Source: Malaya genurostris
Lineage: Eukaryota > Arthropoda > Insecta > Diptera > Culicidae
Length of the DNA: 64,000 nucleotides
Reading direction: 5' to 3'
NCBI RefSeq assembly: GCF_030247185.1
Contig: NC_080571.1
Span: 44,825,502 to 44,889,501, forward strand
Each line of letters begins with the position of its first letter. Position 1 is the stretch's first letter. Both the position numbers and the translations under genes were made by a program. Positions 32,801 through 44,479 of this stretch are shown here, in pieces. The notes under the pieces are model-generated. The model was not told where the DNA came from and made no database searches. It was given only the letters and a program-made list of their open reading frames with translations.

Positions 32801-35800
32801 TACTCTATTGTATGAATAAATGCGAGAGAACTCATGGCCTGAGCAAATTGTACTCAAATCCATACTCAAATTTTGACATATTGTTCCAGTTTATGAATTT
32901 GTATTAGGCTCTCTGACAGCTCACTCACAACCACAAATGCAAATGAGATTGGTTTGTTTTCATCAGGAAACGCATGCATTAAACACGATTCAGACGATCA
33001 ATCAACTTCCGTCGACGTCCAGATTATTTTTATTAATTTTTTTAGCCGAATATTGCTCACGTATCCGACGTTAAAATTTTCCGTGAACTTGACGTAGTGT
33101 CCTTTCATATGAATTGCTTACAATTAATGTTGTTGTTCCGTAATCGTTCCATGCAGGCGATAGTCGCTTGATGCTGCGTGTGAATCGCTTTTACATATTG
33201 TTTTGTTTTCATCAGGAAACGTGTACCACCCATTTTCCAGTAGGGCCGCCGTTCATTTTTCACCGGGCATAGAAATCTCAATGATCGCAACTCAAACCAT
33301 GAGTTATGTTCAAAGAGCGTGCAGTTTTCGAAATATCGTACGTCTTTTGTGTCGTCACCTGTCGTGGCGATTTAAAATTTTTACGACTCATCACTCGGTC
33401 AATTCAATAGTAGTTTATAGACCATAAGACGGATACCTTTGTGGGAGTATTTGCCACTTTCTCTCGGGGATCGGTGACTGTGGTTGTGGTAAATTTTGTT
33501 TTGAAAGACAAATGACCAGCTTTGCAACATAGAAGAATTTATCAACCAGATTCAAAGAATTTGCGTCTTCTAAATCACTTACCATATGCGTGATAATGTT
33601 TACACCATCGTACAAATAAGGCTTCCGTTTCACTTGTGCATACATTGCAGGCCTGTGTCCAAAATGCAGGCCAAAAATTCGGATCCCGATTTTCGCTCAA
33701 GAAGGCAGGTCCGTGTTCTGAAACTGAGTCAACGTTCAGGATCTAGTTTCAGGCTAAAAAACTCTGTGAGGAGCTGATCCGGGGTCAGAATTCAGTCTAA
33801 GTCCAGGTTAAGGTTTAAATTCCAGAATCCAGATGCAGAACTCAGGTTCAGGTGAAAAATCTCAATAATTTTGGTCCAGAATTTGAGTCGAATTTCAGAG
33901 TTCAGATCCAAACTAAGAATTCCGGTCCGGTTCTGCAATCAGATCACAAAATCCATGTTCAGAGGTTAGGTCAAGTTACTCAATTCAGGTTCAGGTTCTG
34001 AGTTCCAATTAGAGTACGGAATCCTGGTCTGGAATTCAGATCTTGGCTTAGAATCCATGTGCAGAATTCAGAATCCAAGTAAGGAATTCTGTATCAGTTT
34101 CAGAATACAGAATCAGGATCCAAGGCCAGAATGCAGGTCCATAACTCAGATCCAGAAACCAGGTCCTTAATCGCGCTTCAAAATTTTGGCCCAGAATACA
34201 GAAAAGTCCAGAGTTATGTTTCTGACTCCAGTTCTAGGCTCAGAATAAAAAATTAGGATCAAGTTCCAGGTTCACGATTCTGGTGCATTCCCAATATCTC
34301 TGTCGAATGTTGAGTAAAAATCTTGTTTGGAATCCTGAATCCAGCTCCAGAATCCTGTTCCAGATTTAAACCCGAAACCTTCATGGAGAGTTCAAGCCAA
34401 TAAATCAGGTTCAGGTCTAGAATCCAAACCCATGCTCAGTAACCAAGTGTAGATTTCTGCCTCAGGCACAGAATCTCTGTCAGAATTCTGGTTCAAAAAC
34501 CATGCCCAGATTCAGTACTCAGATCCAGAAAACTTGTCCTGGTCCTGGTTCAGAATCCCGGTCTAGGTTTAAAATCTCTGGCAATAATTTAGTTTCAAAC
34601 TTGGAACTGAGCAATCCTAGAGATCGCAGTTCCAGAATCCAATTCAGGCTTACAGTTCAAGTGCAAAATAGGTTCAAAGTTTACTCTGTCAGAAGTTCAG
34701 AAAACAGAATTATGGCGCAGAATCCTGGCGGAATCCAGGAATTCCAGGATATCAGATCAGATATCTAGATATTGTTTAGCTATTACTGGGTGAGAGGACT
34801 TGGGAGTTTTTCTAACAATCATAGAACCAAACAATAACAAATGTAATAAACACAGTCATGCACATCTTTTTCACCAAAAATTATTTTTTATCGTAATTTC
34901 CCCTTGTGGAACATCGTCGCTTCAGAGTCGCAAATAAACTGTTTGACCTCAAATAAGCTGTTTGATTTAAAATGTTATCGTTTTTGTCTCTCACACATGA
35001 AGTAAAACCTGAACTAGAAATGACTCGGAAAATTTTTTTGAACGAGCTCTATAAAAAAAATCATGGTGGTGGTTCACTGTTTTAAAAGATTGCACCGTAA
35101 ATGTTGACATTTATGCTTTGTATGAAGATTTCGCCATTACTGCTCTTACATGTTCATTAAATAAGACATTGATTTGTAATAATGACTTGACTAGTCCTGG
35201 TGTAATATCCTCTTCATAGTGCCTACCATTGGGTAGCGTGAATGGAGTGGGAATCAATTAGCCTTACTCCCAATATGAAGAAGTTTAACCCAAACAGAAC
35301 ATATCTTCTTCTTCCTCATCATCTTCTTTCTGGTTGGTGTTACCTCACTTGAGATGATACTGAATTATGGCACATGATTTATGTTGGGTTTGACATTAGA
35401 CACTTCTGGAAAACTCATTGAAACATTCGGTGCATGGCAAGCCATGACTTTACCGTACCGCTTTGAGTTTTTCCCGCGCTTTTTCCTGTACATTTAACTG
35501 TTCTAATTGGTAAGCAGTTGTCAAACGCAGTTATTATTCCTTGAAAATAATTTTCAAATTGCGCTAGAAAAGTATGTTAATGTCCGAAAAATATGATTAT
35601 AAAAAAAGATGCGGATGTCCGATGACTGGCATGGAAGTGTTAAGGTGAGAATGAAATATTTTGCTTTCTGAATGCAACAATAGCTGACTGTAGTTACCAT
35701 AGTTCAAAAATTTTTCAGATTGTGTTTACTTGACGTTAAATCTTTTGTAACGGATATTATAATCATTACATATGGTTATTTTCTACCTAGGTTGATTTTA

Positions 35801-36794
35801 GAAGAGAGAATCATTGTTACTTTTAGTTGAAAATTTGACAGTTGCGCAGTTATTTTGTCGTTGTTAAAAGTAACCCTGCTCGATAGCATGGTTATTTTTG
35901 ACAGTTCGATAACTATTTTCTGACTCTGAAAAAAAATTATGCAGAAAATCTAATTTCAGATCTTTAGTAAAATTTTTTCCTGTATAATATATTTTTCTAT
36001 TTTCAATCAAAGAAAATACTCCAATAAAAAGTTTCAATACATTGTCAAACAAAGTATGTTTATCTTGAAGTTCTTCCCAATTTCACTGGATAGCAATTCT
36101 TGTATCATTTGATATAATTTTATTCAAACTTTCAAATTAGTCGCAGTTTTTCTTTAATTGAACTACTCGACAAAAAATAACTGCTCGACTGTCAAACTTT
36201 AACTAAAAGTTGAAATAATTCGCGAGATGGTCCACGACCTAAGAAGTCAAGATCAGAAATGTGCGTGTAGCTTTTATCAACTCAATCTCTCACATTCTTC
36301 ACTTCGTTCACCTACCGTATGGTTATATTTTCACTGCTCAGACTGAGTCCGCTGAGCAGGTTCTCCTTCTGGTAGAAGTAACTCCTCAATCTTCGATGAA
36401 TGTCCCGGTAGCCAACTCGCAGAATGTCCTTATCAAATGGCAGCACCAGATTCTCGTGTATTTCGGACGCACTTTTGCCATCCGCCCCTTCATACAGTGC
36501 CACTAGGATACTGGCCAGAGCACATGGCGAGAAGGCGATGTTGTTTTTATTTCCTTTCGAATGTAGATATAAGATGCGAAATCCGAGATGGTTTGTTTTA
36601 TCGATCATTGCATCCAACGGTGTTATTTTGGGACTCACTTCCTGCACGGGTCCACCGGTGGGAGGTGTTGCAATAGGCTGTGCCAGTAGAGTGGCTTCAT
36701 CGGGGCCCAAATTTATACTGTAATACTGTCCTAAGATCAACGGCCAAAATACAATCGTAAACACCACCAGTAGACATTGTCTGAAGATAGTCAT
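29833..36794 (-). CDS. Secreted serpin-fold protein with large acidic insertion
   Basis: Exons 36794-36316, 31436-30407, 30350-30215 and 29969-29833 total 1782 nt (593 aa); all junctions are in phase. Residues 1-22 are a signal peptide. The serpin N-terminus is clear (NIAFSPCALASILVALYEGA). Residues about 183-310 are an acidic Thr/Ser/Glu insertion. Residues 312-345 are basic and end in RILRSKR, a furin-type site. The serpin core resumes with VETVKVPYKIYN and KLIILLPD, then MGINDIFEPTRADF and the end YPFLFCILDKEMDLALITGR. The reactive-loop hinge lacks the usual Glu-Glu-Gly-Thr and Ala run, so it is probably not a protease inhibitor. Intron 1 is 4.9 kb. I do not assign a specific orthologue. 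Confidence 0.92.
30407..31436 (-). CDS. Serpin exon 2 with acidic insertion and RSKR site
   Basis: This exon encodes the tail of the N-terminal serpin part, the Thr/Ser/Glu-rich low-complexity insertion, the basic segment ending RSKR (residues 342-345) and the beta-sheet core. On the opposite strand the insertion yields a spurious Ser/Val-rich frame (30942-31310). Confidence 0.92.
31655..32373 (+). mobile_element. 720-bp inverted-repeat element, copy D, in serpin intron 1
   Basis: 719 bp with the same termini. It is flanked by the 7-bp repeat CTTTAAA (31648-31654 and 32374-32380). It lies in the first intron of the serpin gene, in a context with several ACTCAAA/TTTGAGT palindromic phrases. 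Confidence 0.92.
33650..34775. repeat. Degenerate short-period repeat, CAGAATCCAGGTC-like
   Basis: About 1.1 kb made almost entirely of variants of CAGAATCCAGGT, CAGGTTCAG, AGAATTCAG and TCCAGAATC at irregular 12-30 bp spacing. It looks like an old minisatellite with heavy divergence. No coding frame is supported. Related phrases also occur at 58830-59150. Confidence 0.75.
35819..36211. mobile_element. Probable MITE with ~43-bp inverted ends
   Basis: The left end, around CTTTTAGTTGAAAATTTGAC and GCAGTTATTTTGTCG (35819-35861), pairs with the right end, around AATAACTGCTCGACTGTC and ACTAAAAG (36167-36211), at roughly 85 percent. About 390 bp, AT-rich, no ORF. No clean target duplication could be fixed. 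Confidence 0.55.
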
Positions 36795-38190
36795 TTTGCT
36801 TTCGCAAATTTGGCCCTAAAGACACCACACTCCACGCGCACCTTCAAATCGCGACAGACTAACAAGTTTTTATTTCGGAGAACATGTTTTATAACATCCA
36901 TGGTGTCGTTCTTTCTGTTTTGTACGGGAATCGATTCGTTCGATTAGAACTAAACGCCGATATCGGGTCATTATTTTGCAACTCATTCACCTGGTGTGAA
37001 CTGAACAGTACACGGCATGGGCGGTAGCGAAACAACCATGCTTTTCTTATAAAGTGCCTCATTGACTGATACCTGGTTGCGTATTCGCGGGACAATTCTC
37101 GTTTCCGCTGTGACTGGTGGATCGGCCAAGATGGGAGGAGACCCATTATTGTGTTCTCTTCATTCCAATACACATGGGCTTTACACACTCTACTGTTCGT
37201 TTTCGTTTGTATGCAAAGTCATTCTGCTTACCAGCGACCTGTTTTCCAAAAAATGTGGCAAAGATATGAATCATGCAAGAGGCAAATCAAAATCCCATTG
37301 TTGATAATCAATTTGCTTTTCTTTGGAGTTTATAAAGATGTTTGGGGATGTGATTCGATTATAAATTTTTTAATGCTGACTAGCGTTTCAAATTGGTTTC
37401 AGCTGGAAAAATAAGAGAACATTTATTGCAATAAATAAGGAGCCGTTCATTAACCCCTTCATGGTTTTTCGTCGACATTTTTCAAAATTCATTTTAAAAG
37501 TCTATACTTAAAGACAATTCTAAAATTTGCTTAAAAAGTTTTTCTAATGAAAACGTACATTGCGCAAAATAAAAATAAGCGATTAAAATTTTTGATAATG
37601 AGGTCAATTTTTCAATTCACACACTAGTTTTCTGCCACTATGTGTTCTTGATTTATCAAAAGAATTTTGGAGTAAAAAAGTAGCAATAGAAATTTCGGTT
37701 CTAAGCTTTAGTTGATAATTTTTAAATCCGTTACGATCGAACAAGTGAAACTTGTTGACTGGTGGAAGTAAATCGAGGCGTCACAAAAGTCACAGTCACA
37801 AAAGTGTTAGCTACTGTTTTTTTCGAGATAACAGATCACGTTTCGTGCAATTCTAAGATATTTGACATTTTAGATTTGGGAAATCAAACTTTCACCCTTT
37901 ATCCGCCGGGCGGTAACACTTACCCATATTCGGTTCAACTCAAATTTTGCATAAGAACTTTTTTTAGTGAGCACTACCTATTGACGGAATTAAAGATGAA
38001 CCTTTACGGAATTAAAGATGAAATTTACAATGTTTTGCTTGAATACTAAGAAATATTTGTTCGACAGATCTGCGATTTTATTTGTTTTTGGAAATAGTAA
38101 GGTCAAATTGCTCCAAAACACACCTCACTTCATTTTCTCAGAGATGGTTGAATCGATTTTCACAAACATAAGTGCAAATGAAATCACTCA
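36795..38190. other. Upstream region of the serpin and unassigned DNA
   Basis: Presumed promoter and 5'UTR of the serpin on the minus strand, then AT-rich DNA. Fragments of the dispersed culicine repeat (CAGAGATGGTTGAATCG) appear near 38140. No supported gene. Confidence 0.4.
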
Positions 38191-38204
38191 CATACTGCTA
38201 TTGT

Positions 38205-39725
38205 TTGGCAGGAGTGCCAGTTTCGATCTTCCGGTATGGGCGTTGGCATTCCGCGTGGAACGCAACGCACAATTGCTGGAGAGCACGCTCACATTGATGT
38301 GTCTTCGCGTGATCAGTGAGTACCTTACGGTATCTGGAGATGCAGCCTGCCAACGCAGCCCCTTACGCGAGTGGCAAAGGAAATGGGACAGCTCAACCAA
38401 AGGCAGGTAGCTTCATCGGCTCATTCCAAGAGTCTCCGGATGGATAGACAGACCCCACGGCGAAGTAAACTTCGGCCTGACGCAGTTCCTCACAGGTCAC
38501 GGTTGTTTTAGGTGGTACCTACACAGGTTCGGCCACGCGGCATCTCCTGCATGCCCTGGCTGCTCAAATGAGCTTGAGACGGCAGAACACGTCCTGTTTG
38601 CCTGTTTGCTTTGCGACACAAAGGAATGGTCTACTGGATGTATGTGGCAGAGAAACTACACCAGAGAACCTAGTCCAGAGGATGTGCCACAGTGGGGAGA
38701 ACAGGAACGCAGTGTCGACCACGACCTCCCAGATCGCAGGCATCTTGCAGCGGGTTTGGAGCGCAGAACAACAGGCATCCTTGGCCACCGGCCGCTAGAG
38801 GGATCAGCGAACAAGCGTCGGCTCGGGAGTTTTTCCGTTGTCGGGGAACTCTCCGTCGGTGAAGTCTCAACCCTTCGCCGGGGGTTAGATGAGTAGATTG
38901 CGACGTAACCACGGTATAGATCTTCGGGGTGCCACTGAACCGAAAGCCATCCTCCAACCGGAATCATTGGAGCGACCCAGGCATCCTGCCGATCGATCCG
39001 TTAACGGGTATCGGAAGCGACGGTTACGGGAGAACTTCCATCGTCGGGGAATTCTTCGCCGGTGTAGGCTAGATACTTTATCGGGGACTAGCCGTGTAGA
39101 AGTCACAAGACCGAAGTCAAGTCGTCGAGGCACCAGTCAACCGGAAGCTATGCTCCAACCGGAATCACTGGATCGACCTCCGCACTCAATTGAGTGTCTC
39201 GTGTGACGAAACAAGAGATTCGGTGTCGGGAGGAAATGGGACAGCTACGGTCTGGGCGCCAGTGAATCGGAAGTCATTCTCCAACCGGAACCACTGGACC
39301 GAACCAGGCACGGGTTTCGGGAGCGTCGGTCCCGGGGAAACTTTCATCGTCGGAGAACTTTTCCGTCGGTGTAGGGTAGATTCATCGTCGGAGATTAGCC
39401 GAGTAGTTCGTGACGTAGACCAGCCCTGGGCCGTCAAGGCGCCAACAAACCGGAAGCCATGCTCCAACCGGAATCGTCGGACCTACCTCGATATCCTTCT
39501 GGTTGATCCCCTGGAGCGAAACGAGTGGCTCAAAGTCGAGAGATAAATGGTTCATACGTTGGAGATAACGATGCAGACGTCCATGGCGATGCATAAGGCC
39601 GGGAAGGGTACTTTGAGCACCGATAGTCTTCCACCCTGAAGTAATACCTAACGGTAGTTCCGGGGAGGCAGGGTTGGAGATCCAAGGTGTGTTAGTTGGT
39701 AATTCCAATTATACAGTGGTAGTCC
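38205..39725 (+). pseudogene. R1-type LINE 3' end with GC-rich tandem tail
   Basis: C-terminal LINE sequence: VWALAFRVERNAQLLESTL, then WQRKWDSSTKGR with a stop, then HGEVNFGLTQFLTGHG and HRFGHAASPACPGC, a Cys/His end typical of R1-group elements. Frames are broken. From about 38800 the tail is GC-rich and contains four imperfect repeats centred on CTCCAACCGGAATC (about 38950, 39151, 39278 and 39462). The element ends near 39725. The base composition is very different from its surroundings. Confidence 0.75.
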
Positions 39726-41160
39726 TGTGGAGAGTCCCACACTCTGTGCATTTCACCTTGTAAAAAAGACACTGCTATTGAATTTCATCCGAATCCAACT
39801 TCCGGTTCCAGAATTATAGGTTGATGAGTTCTTAAACTTTCAACCGTCTGTTTGAAGCGACGATGCAGGAAACTTTAAAAAAAATTTCAAATTGGGCTCA
39901 AAACTAATACCATTTATCATTTGAGTTGATGGCCAAACGAGGTGATGACGAAATGGGGTGCAAATTTATTTGAGATCAAGATGTATTTGCTCCATAAGCA
40001 AACCTTCAAGTTCTCGCATCGAAGGTCGAATTTTGTACTGCCTGAAATCAGCAATAATTGTATTCTTTCGCAGTGGCGTTTGGTTCACTCATTTCGAAAT
40101 AGTTCTATTGTTCACTACAAAATACTATACTTGGTTTCTTCGGTGAGGTGTGAAAGCGAACGGGAGTTGGCAGATCTTGTTAGTTGGTGGATATATAAAC
40201 CTACTTTGGGACTACTTTCCCCGGTTTCCGGTTTCGAAAGCACCGATAATATTAAAGAAAAATTTCAAAAAACGAAACTCACTTCAATTTTTTAGCAACG
40301 GTTAAGCCTCATTGCTTTTGAAGATATTGCGCAATTTCATCCAGATCCGACTTCCGGTTGTGTCAAAACTTTCAACCCATCATACAAAATGACGATGCAA
40401 AACCGGTCCGTATCGGTAAGTGATGGTACGGAGGAAGAAAACATCATCGCCTTCGCTTTGTTCGCAGCGTACTTTGTCCAATTTCGTATAGCGTACAGGA
40501 TTGTCACATTTAACTTTATATTTTTTAGAAGAAAAATCTGTAAATCTGTATCGGAAAATCAAAATTCTGTATTGATAATCTGTAAATGGAAATGATAAGA
40601 AATTAGAGCGCAACGGAATGAACAAGTCACTAAATCGAATCTCAAAATGATAGCTACTTTTGGGTTAGAGGTAGCGCTTGATTTAATGTAATTGGAAATT
40701 TCTTTTTACTGTCTTACATTATGACCATTTCCATCCACCATCTTTCCATCTTAACAGAAGAAATTTTAGAAAACATAAACTGTCATTAGCAGACCATTTT
40801 TAGTGTTTACCATCCTTGATTTGATTATTTAATTTGTACCCACTTGTTAGTATTATCGCAAAATCATGATAACGATTATTTTCCCCTAGGCTTTGGATGA
40901 TGAGCTACAGGGCGCGTACCCCCGCTTGGCGGAGTCAATTTGTACTTCGTATTGACAAAGTCGGACCACATCGAGATCGATCGCTCGCTTGTAAATGTAA
41001 AAAATGAAAGTTTATTACATTATCTAAATCGATCACGGAGTGGATAGGACCAATACTGCTTGAAGTTAACAATAGGTCATTAGGTGGTTTGGAGCATTCT
41101 TATGCCTGGAATTGGTCACCAATTTGAATTATCTTGATCCAGTTGGGATGAATGTTAATA
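39726..41160. other. Unassigned stretch with dispersed-repeat fragments
   Basis: Phrases such as AATTTCATCCGAATCCAAC and CTTTCAACCGTCTG near 39780-39860 and 40330-40390 belong to the dispersed culicine repeat. Around 40500-40600 are AATCTGTAAATCTGTAT phrases like those of the hAT MITE at 50401. No gene is supported. Confidence 0.5.
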
Positions 41161-41678
41161 CCTTATGATCAAAAAAGAACCGGAATTTTCATTTTAAAAT
41201 TCCCGCGCTTGTCCAATCGGTAAACTTTTATTCTCTCAACGTTGGCAACACTTTTATACACATTCTGTCAAATTTTGACGCATATCGTACGATTAGTTGT
41301 TGTTTGGCGTCTATACAAAGAAGTTGAAAAATTTTCGTGTGGCGATTTTTATAATGGATGATCATTCATCGAATGCATCATAACTGGTGATGAGGTGTGG
41401 ATCTATGAATATGACGTCGAAACCGCACAACAATCGACCGAATGGCGCTTCGAAGGCGAGCCGTTGATTTAAATTTTTATCCATTATAAAAATCGCCACA
41501 CGAAAATTTTTCAACTTCTTTGTATAGACGCCAAACAAAAACTGATCGTGCGATATGCGTCAAAATTTGACAGAATGTGTATAGAAGTGTTGCCAACGTT
41601 GAGAGAATAAAAGTTTACCGATTGGACAAGTGTGGGAATTTTTAAAATGAAAATTCCGGTTCTTTTTTGATCATTAGG
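41161..41678. mobile_element. Mariner-derived foldback element with ~200-bp arms
   Basis: 518 bp flanked by TA. The left arm (41161-41359) and right arm (41479-41678) are inverted repeats of about 200 bp, starting CCTTATGATCAAAAAAG on the left and CCTAATGATCAAAAAAG on the right. Only about 119 bp separate them. This centre encodes the first catalytic region of a mariner transposase (ITGDEVWIYEYDVETAQQST) on the plus strand. The transcript would form a near-perfect long hairpin. Confidence 0.88.
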
Positions 41679-44470
41679 TATATAACATTCGTCCTCAACT
41701 GATGAATTTAATTAAAAAAAGATGACTATTGTTATCAGGAATAAGAATAAATTGACCTCTTATGAACCGTCGATGAACTTTCAAACCTTTCCGATCCGGT
41801 TCGGTATCGGTACTAATGTTTACAAATTGCAATGACGGCGAAACTGATTGATCAGGTGTGGATACACATATCAGGAAAGGTTTGAATGTACCTAAATTTC
41901 TCTAACTTTGACACGGATGTCACTTTCAAACTGAAAATGGGAGATGTGTGTTTCTGGAAGAGAACGGTTCACGTGGACCATTTCATGTTATTATTATTAT
42001 TGTTATTATTATTATTACTATTATTATTATTATTATCATTATTATTACTATTATTATTATTATTCCTTTATTCTTGATAATCTATCAGCTTGAGATATTA
42101 ACAGGTTTCTCCGGCATAGTGAAAAAGCAATGCAATGGGGCAAAAGGAAACGTAACGTAACATCGACAAAGATAGAAACAATCAGAATAGATTAGATTGG
42201 ATAGTGTTAGTAGACCAAACATATCTACATTGATTTAGGAACTTTAAAGTAACAATCGTAAGTACCGCTTCAGGCATAAAAGACTATATAGGAAAGCAGG
42301 GCCAAGACCGAAGCGGATACGAAATTTTCCAAAGTTTCATCGACTAGGATATTTAAGACACCGAAGCAGTTGGTAGGATGACAAAATACCGATACGATAC
42401 AGACGCACGACTCAATGCTTGACTGGTTACCGGGTGAAGCACACACTTCCTGCCCAAGTGACAAACTCTCTGGCGAACTTGCAATAGAAGATATTCGTAT
42501 CATTCATTGCAATTCAATAACTGTAAAGGAATATGTCCTTGGGTTACATGCTGGAGGGAACCTATCAATGATAGGTCAGTTTCCTCCTTCGTTACTAGTG
42601 TTCATTTGGGCACCATAGCCTAGTTCGTCTGGTATGGAAATTGCGGAGCGTTGTAACCACCCAGAGTAGCCCATAAAGGGGAAAATCATGATAACGATTC
42701 TTTTCGATAAAAGTGTACTTTTTGGCTTTCTCATATAGAAAGGTAATGCAATCACTTGAATAGTTTACTAAAGATAATTAGCCCGGAGGGCCAAGTGTCC
42801 TATACCATTCGACACAGTTCATCGATCTGAGCAATGCAATGTATGTGTATGTATGTGTATGACTATGTGTCAAATAAGGTCTTATAATCTCAAAGGTAAC
42901 TGTCGAATTTCATCCGGGTCCAACTTCTGGCTCTGGAACTATAAGGTAAAGTGTGTTTTAAATTTCAAACCGTCATTTAGTAGGACGATGCAAAATAAAG
43001 AAAAATTCTTATTAACTGGACATAACTGATTACAAATTGACAAGGTTATGTCAGTTTAGACCCAAAAAGGGTTTCTGATTTCATTCAAGTTTGAAAAAAA
43101 CTCTAGACAGAATTTTCTAGTGTTTTTTTTGAAAATGTAAGTAATATGAGAAAGGCATCATTACACCACTAGATGGAATAAAACAGGGTTTTCAAAATAT
43201 CATTAGAAAACGGCCGCCATACTAAAGACCCCGTTTGTTCCTTCTAATGCGATCTAGGATGGAACATGTTCGTGTAAATCATTGGTTACGTACTTGCTCT
43301 TTATGAAAAAAAAACGTGATTAATCCACCTAGCAGTGAGATGATACCTTTTTTTTATCAATCCGCATGTGTTGTTGGCATGAATATTCTTCGGTTTTTCA
43401 GTTTTCATGACATTATTTTAATGACCATGTTTTAAGCGACAATTTGAGATTTTAATCACTCTTTACTCAGTAATGTCGAAACTGCAAATCGGATCGAATT
43501 TGAATCTAAAAGTGGGACAATCGATTAAACATTCCATGATATGTCGAAGTAAGTTCCACTTTAGAGTTTACGGTAATTTAAGGTACTTCCAGAGCCGGTA
43601 CTCAGGAACCAGCATAACCCAAACCGATTCGTATGGCCATGAATTGACTTGACGAATAAATTGCAATAGTTTCGAGTCCAACTTTGAAGCTTTCCGGGAT
43701 TGTCATCTTCCATATCGGTTTGAATTTTAAAAATACATCATCCTGTAATTCCAGAATCGAAAGTCAGAATTGGATAAAATTCATTAATTTTGTATGGGGC
43801 TATAAGTTTATTTAATATTCAATTTTTGTTTCTGAAATTCGATTTGGCTTTTTTGAGAAAACGATTGATTGACGTCAGATAAATTCACATGAGTAGCGGT
43901 ATAGTTTACATTTGTTTCAAAATGTTTGAAAATCAGTGTAAATATCTTCGAGAAATCGTAGTACGAATTAAATTTTTGGGTGCCTTCCGAATCGAAAACT
44001 GAATATCACTAAAACTGAAATAAGTTTATTTGATTATCGACTATCCAAATCTGCTAACCCGATAAACCTGATTAATTTATGTGAAATAGACATTTTTATA
44101 CTAATCACCCTGTATCTTCGAAACCGGAAGTTGGATCTGACTGAAAAGCAAGATGTTTCATAGAGTATTAAAACTTTTCATTTAAATCTTGGATGATTCT
44201 TAGATTTCATTTGAAACTTAGATCGGTAATTTCGTTTCACATATCATCCTGTAGTTCCGGAACCAGAAGTCGGATCCAAACATAATTCAGGAACCTTGTT
44301 TAGAAGCATACGATTTTTCATATGGATCTGAGTTTGTAGAAAACGGTTGAGTCATCTCCGAAAAAAATTGAGTAAAATTATTTATTTTGAAATTATTATC
44401 ACACGCGCAGCTGATCTCGACGAACTGATTCGAATGGTATATTGGTGTTATGTTATTCCTGCATTTATTG
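41679..44470. other. Unassigned region with simple and dispersed repeats
   Basis: A triplet ATT/ACT tract lies at about 41986-42065. Dispersed culicine repeat copies or pieces lie at about 42725-43200 and 43320-44450, with phrases such as CTCATATAGAAAGG, GGAGGGCCAAGTG and GACGAACTGATTCGAATGG. No gene is supported. A short open frame at 42415-42618 has no recognisable domain. Confidence 0.55.
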
Positions 44471-44479
44471 CTCTAAGTA

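Larger units (their letters stand above)
31437..36315. other. Serpin intron 1
   Basis: A 4.9-kb intron. It contains the 720-bp element copy D (31655-32373), a long degenerate short-period repeat (about 33650-34775) and a probable inverted-repeat element (35819-36211). I saw nothing recognisable in 32380-33650 or 34780-35810 beyond scattered CTCAAA/TTTGAG palindromes. Confidence 0.7.

Noticed and set aside
36889..37188. 99-codon minus-strand ORF above the serpin
   Set aside because: No domain, no splice logic linking it to the serpin start, and an overlapping plus-strand frame of similar size.
38564..39708. Many overlapping ORFs on both strands
   Set aside because: They come from the GC-rich repeated LINE tail. 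No frame is favoured, and none shows a conserved domain beyond the LINE C-terminus.
42415..42618. 67-codon ORF near 42.5 kb
   Set aside because: No recognisable domain, surrounded by simple and dispersed repeats, and no supporting splice or poly(A) context.
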